DNA of 64,000 bases, from the NCBI RefSeq assembly GCF_001983175.1, contig NZ_MNPW01000009.1:62001-126000 (forward strand). Reading direction: 5' to 3'. The translations under genes and the position numbers were made by a program. The notes beneath the pieces were generated by a model, which worked only from the letters and a program-made list of their open reading frames with translations, had not been told where the DNA came from and searched no databases. This document shows, in pieces, positions 62,219-64,000 of the stretch. How positions within the stretch are numbered: position 1 is the stretch's first letter; the number at the start of each line of letters is the position of its first letter. The DNA comes from Pseudomonas cedrina subsp. cedrina. GTDB lineage: Bacteria > Pseudomonadota > Gammaproteobacteria > Pseudomonadales > Pseudomonadaceae.

Positions 62219-62362
62219 GGGGGTGAAGTCAGCCTCTGAAAGTTGTGTAGATACCCACCGCAATCGCAGGCAAGCCAGCTCCCACATTTGCTTCGTCGTG
62301 TTGCCCACATTCAGTTCACCTGCTAAACCTTCCTTCATCGCCAATGACAAGGAAGCAGTCGC

Positions 62363-62668
62363 ATGTCAATCGAGTCAGAAGTCTCCCTGGACGGGAAGAA
62401 GTTGACGATCGCCATCAAGGGCCGGTTCGATTTCGGTAGCCACCAGGCCTTTCGTGAAGCCTACGAGCGGTTCTACAAGGTGCCTGAAGCCTATGTCGTC
62501 GACTTGAAGGAAACCACCTACATCGACAGTTCTGCCTTGGGCATGCTCCTGTTGCTGAGGGACTACGCCGGTGGCGATGAGTCAGATGTCAGTGTGATCA
62601 ACTGCAACGCCGACGTGCGCAAGATCCTGGCAATCTCCAACTTCGACAAGCTGTTCGACATCAATTGA
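62363..62668 (+). CDS. hsbA: STAS-domain anti-sigma factor antagonist (HsbA-like)
   Basis: This 101-aa SpoIIAA-like protein has the phosphorylatable Ser region TTYIDSSALGMLLLLRDY (Ser56 or Ser57). With the downstream regulator it resembles the HsbA/HsbR pair of P. aeruginosa, where HsbA switches between partners, including the anti-sigma factor FlgM, according to phosphorylation. AAGGAAG precedes the ATG. The stop TGA overlaps the TTG start of the next gene. Homology is inferred from domain layout. Confidence 0.82.
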   Translation: MSIESEVSLDGKKLTIAIKGRFDFGSHQAFREAYERFYKVPEAYVVDLKETTYIDSSALGMLLLLRDYAGGDESDVSVINCNADVRKILAISNFDKLFDIN

Positions 62669-64000
62669 GCGTCCTGGCCCCCCTCGAGACGCTGACGATC
62701 CTGATCGCCGAAGACAGCGCCGCCGACCTGCTGCTGCTGTCGACCATCGTGCGCCGCCAGGGCCATCAGGTACTCACCGCCACCAACGGCGAGCAAGCCG
62801 TTGAGGTATTCGCCCGCGAGCGTCCGCAGCTTGTGTTGATGGATGCCTTGATGCCGGTGATGGATGGCTTCGCCGCCGCGCGATGGATCAAGCAGTTGGC
62901 CGGTGAAGCGCTGGTTCCTATCATTTTCCTCACCTCGTTGCGCGAAAGCGCCGACCTGGCCGAGTGCCTGGATGCCGGCGGCGATGACTTTTTGCCCAAG
63001 CCCTACAACCCGCTGATCCTGGCGGCCAAGATCAATGCCATGGACCGCTTGCGTCGGTTGCAGGCCACGGTCCTGGAGCAGCGTGACCTGATCGCCAAGC
63101 ATCACGACTACCTGCTGCACGAGCAGCGGGTGGCCAAGGAGGTGTTCGACAAGGTCGCGCATTCGGGCTGCATCAATGCCGCGCCGAACATCCGCTACCT
63201 GCAATCGCCCTATGCGCTGTTCAACGGCGACTTGCTGTTGGCGGCCTACACGCCTTCCGGTGACATGCACGTGCTGCTCGGCGATTTCACCGGCCACGGG
63301 CTGCCGGCCGCGGTGGGCGCCATGCCCCTGGCGGAAGTGTTCTATGGCATGTCTGCCAAGGGCTACGGCCTGGCGCAGACCCTGCGCGAGATGAACGCCA
63401 AGCTCAAGCGCATCCTGCCCGTGGACATGTTCTGCTGCGCCACGCTGTTGTGCCTGAGCACGCATCGGCGCGTGGTCGAGGTGTGGAACGGCGGCATGCC
63501 TGAAGGCTATGTACATGAAATTGCCAGCGGCAAGCGCACGCCGCTGGAATCGCGGCATTTGCCCCTGGGCGTGCTGTCGGCCGAGGCCTTTGATGATCGC
63601 ACCGAAGTCTGGCCCATGGCCTTGGGCGACCGGGTGTTCCTGCTCTCCGACGGTGTGCTGGAGACGGCCGGCCCTGATGATCAGCTGTTTGGCGCAGAGC
63701 GCTTGCAGCAGGTGTTCGCCGCCAATCGCGAGCCTGATCGGTTATTTGACGAGATCGAACAGGCCCTGGCGGCGTTTCGAGGTGAGGCGCGCGATGACGT
63801 GAGCATGGTGGAAATTACCTTGCAAGGTGGCCAGTCGCTTCGCGCGGCCGGGCCGTTGTACGCCGACAGTGGCCAGTCGTGCCCGCTGAACTGGTCGGCG
63901 AACTTCGAGTTTCGTGCCGAGACCTTGAAACGCTACAACCCGTTGCCGTACCTGCTGCAACTGCTGCTGGAGATCCACGGGTTGCGCGAGCAGAGCGGGG
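62665..64000 (+). CDS. hsbR: Response regulator with PP2C phosphatase domain (HsbR-like), partial
   Basis: The open frame begins at TTG 62665 inside a TTGA overlap with the STAS gene; no ATG lies before residue 60 or so. Visible are a receiver domain with Asp60 (LVLMDALMPVMDG) and Lys near KPYNP, a coiled-coil linker (about residues 125-165), and a SpoIIE-type PP2C phosphatase (LLGDFTGHGLPAAVGAMPLA; FLLSDGVLE; ARDDVSMVEI). About 60 further residues precede the window end, where HsbR proteins carry an HATPase kinase domain. It probably (de)phosphorylates the STAS protein. Confidence 0.85.
   Translation, partial: MSVLAPLETLTILIAEDSAADLLLLSTIVRRQGHQVLTATNGEQAVEVFARERPQLVLMDALMPVMDGFAAARWIKQLAGEALVPIIFLTSLRESADLAECLDAGGDDFLPKPYNPLILAAKINAMDRLRRLQATVLEQRDLIAKHHDYLLHEQRVAKEVFDKVAHSGCINAAPNIRYLQSPYALFNGDLLLAAYTPSGDMHVLLGDFTGHGLPAAVGAMPLAEVFYGMSAKGYGLAQTLREMNAKLKRILPVDMFCCATLLCLSTHRRVVEVWNGGMPEGYVHEIASGKRTPLESRHLPLGVLSAEAFDDRTEVWPMALGDRVFLLSDGVLETAGPDDQLFGAERLQQVFAANREPDRLFDEIEQALAAFRGEARDDVSMVEITLQGGQSLRAAGPLYADSGQSCPLNWSANFEFRAETLKRYNPLPYLLQLLLEIHGLREQSG

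Larger units (their letters stand above)
61698..62255. mobile_element. MITE-like composite element with inverted ends
   Basis: The ends read CATAGGTATCTACACAACTT (61698) and its inverted match AGTTGTGTAGATACC (62241-62255), with GGTATCTACACAACTTTC shared over 18 bp. Inside are structured repeat copy 3 and a third-class REP pair. The ends match those at 18354-18548. There is no coding capacity. Confidence 0.6.
61626..62285. repeat. REP pair split by a large nested element
   Basis: The left arm TGTGGGAGCTGGCTTGCCTG (from 61626) and right arm CAGGCAAGCCAGCTCCCACA (to 62285) are 600 nt apart because of the element at 61698-62255. The 17-bp sequence ACCCACCGCAATCGCAG occurs directly repeated at 61681 and 62253, flanking the insert. 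Confidence 0.8.

Noticed and set aside
18317..62285. Repeated palindromes considered as a CRISPR array
   Set aside because: Units are dispersed at single loci, paired in inverted orientation and lack regular spacers or cas genes; they are REP-type repeats.

Overview
The window is a chromosomal segment of a fluorescent-group Pseudomonas (P. fluorescens-like). This follows from the high GC content, the gene content and order (an aerobic cob cluster followed by an MFS gene, glutathione peroxidase and a FadL-like porin; phhABC with phhR; a large polar flagellar cluster with FleQ/FleS/FleR), and many dispersed REP-type palindromes with the GTGGGAGCTGGCTTGCCTGCGAT core. No tRNA, rRNA, integrase, transposase or CRISPR array was seen.

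Layout. 1-938: partial PQQ-type sugar dehydrogenase lipoprotein on the minus strand. 1051-10348: cobalamin riboswitch and the late B12 pathway (cobO, cobB, bluB, cobD, cobC, cobQ, cobP, cobT, alpha-ribazole phosphatase, cobS), mostly joined by 4-nt overlaps. 10391-12755: MarR regulator with a palindromic operator, MFS transporter, a 39-aa membrane peptide and an exported glutathione peroxidase. 12821-16766: FadL-like porin and four small poorly known genes. 16813-28867: rmuC, a hybrid histidine kinase fused to an SLC5 transporter domain, DUF454, UPF0149, recQ, a MarR regulator, plpD and a SelW-like protein. 28878-32412: DMT exporter, AraC regulator and a metallophosphatase around a repeat-rich gap. 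32524-36790: phenylalanine catabolism (phhC, phhB, phhA) with divergent phhR. 37098-61608: flagellar genes flgFGHIJKL, a FabH-like ketosynthase, fliC, flaG, fliD, fliS, fliT, fleQ, fleS, fleR and fliEFGHIJ. 62363 to the right edge: an anti-sigma-factor antagonist (HsbA-like) and its response regulator/phosphatase (HsbR-like), cut by the window end.

How the genes work together. The riboswitch should repress the cob operon when B12 is plentiful. PhhR probably activates phhABC through a TyrR-type box between them. The flagellar genes show the expected hierarchy: FleQ from a sigma70-like promoter, good -24/-12 (RpoN) promoters before flgF, fleS and fliE, and a FliA (sigma28) promoter before fliC.

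The most unusual content is non-coding. A roughly 330-bp structured repeat occurs three times (29926-30255, 30374-30663 inverted, 61775-62108). Its core folds as a three-way junction whose topology is kept while the sequence of all three stems is replaced in one copy. Separately, an end sequence beginning GGTATCTACACAAC brackets two unrelated cargoes, each lodged inside a REP pair (18354-18548 and 61698-62255). A REP pair has also been absorbed into the 3' end of cobB as coding sequence.
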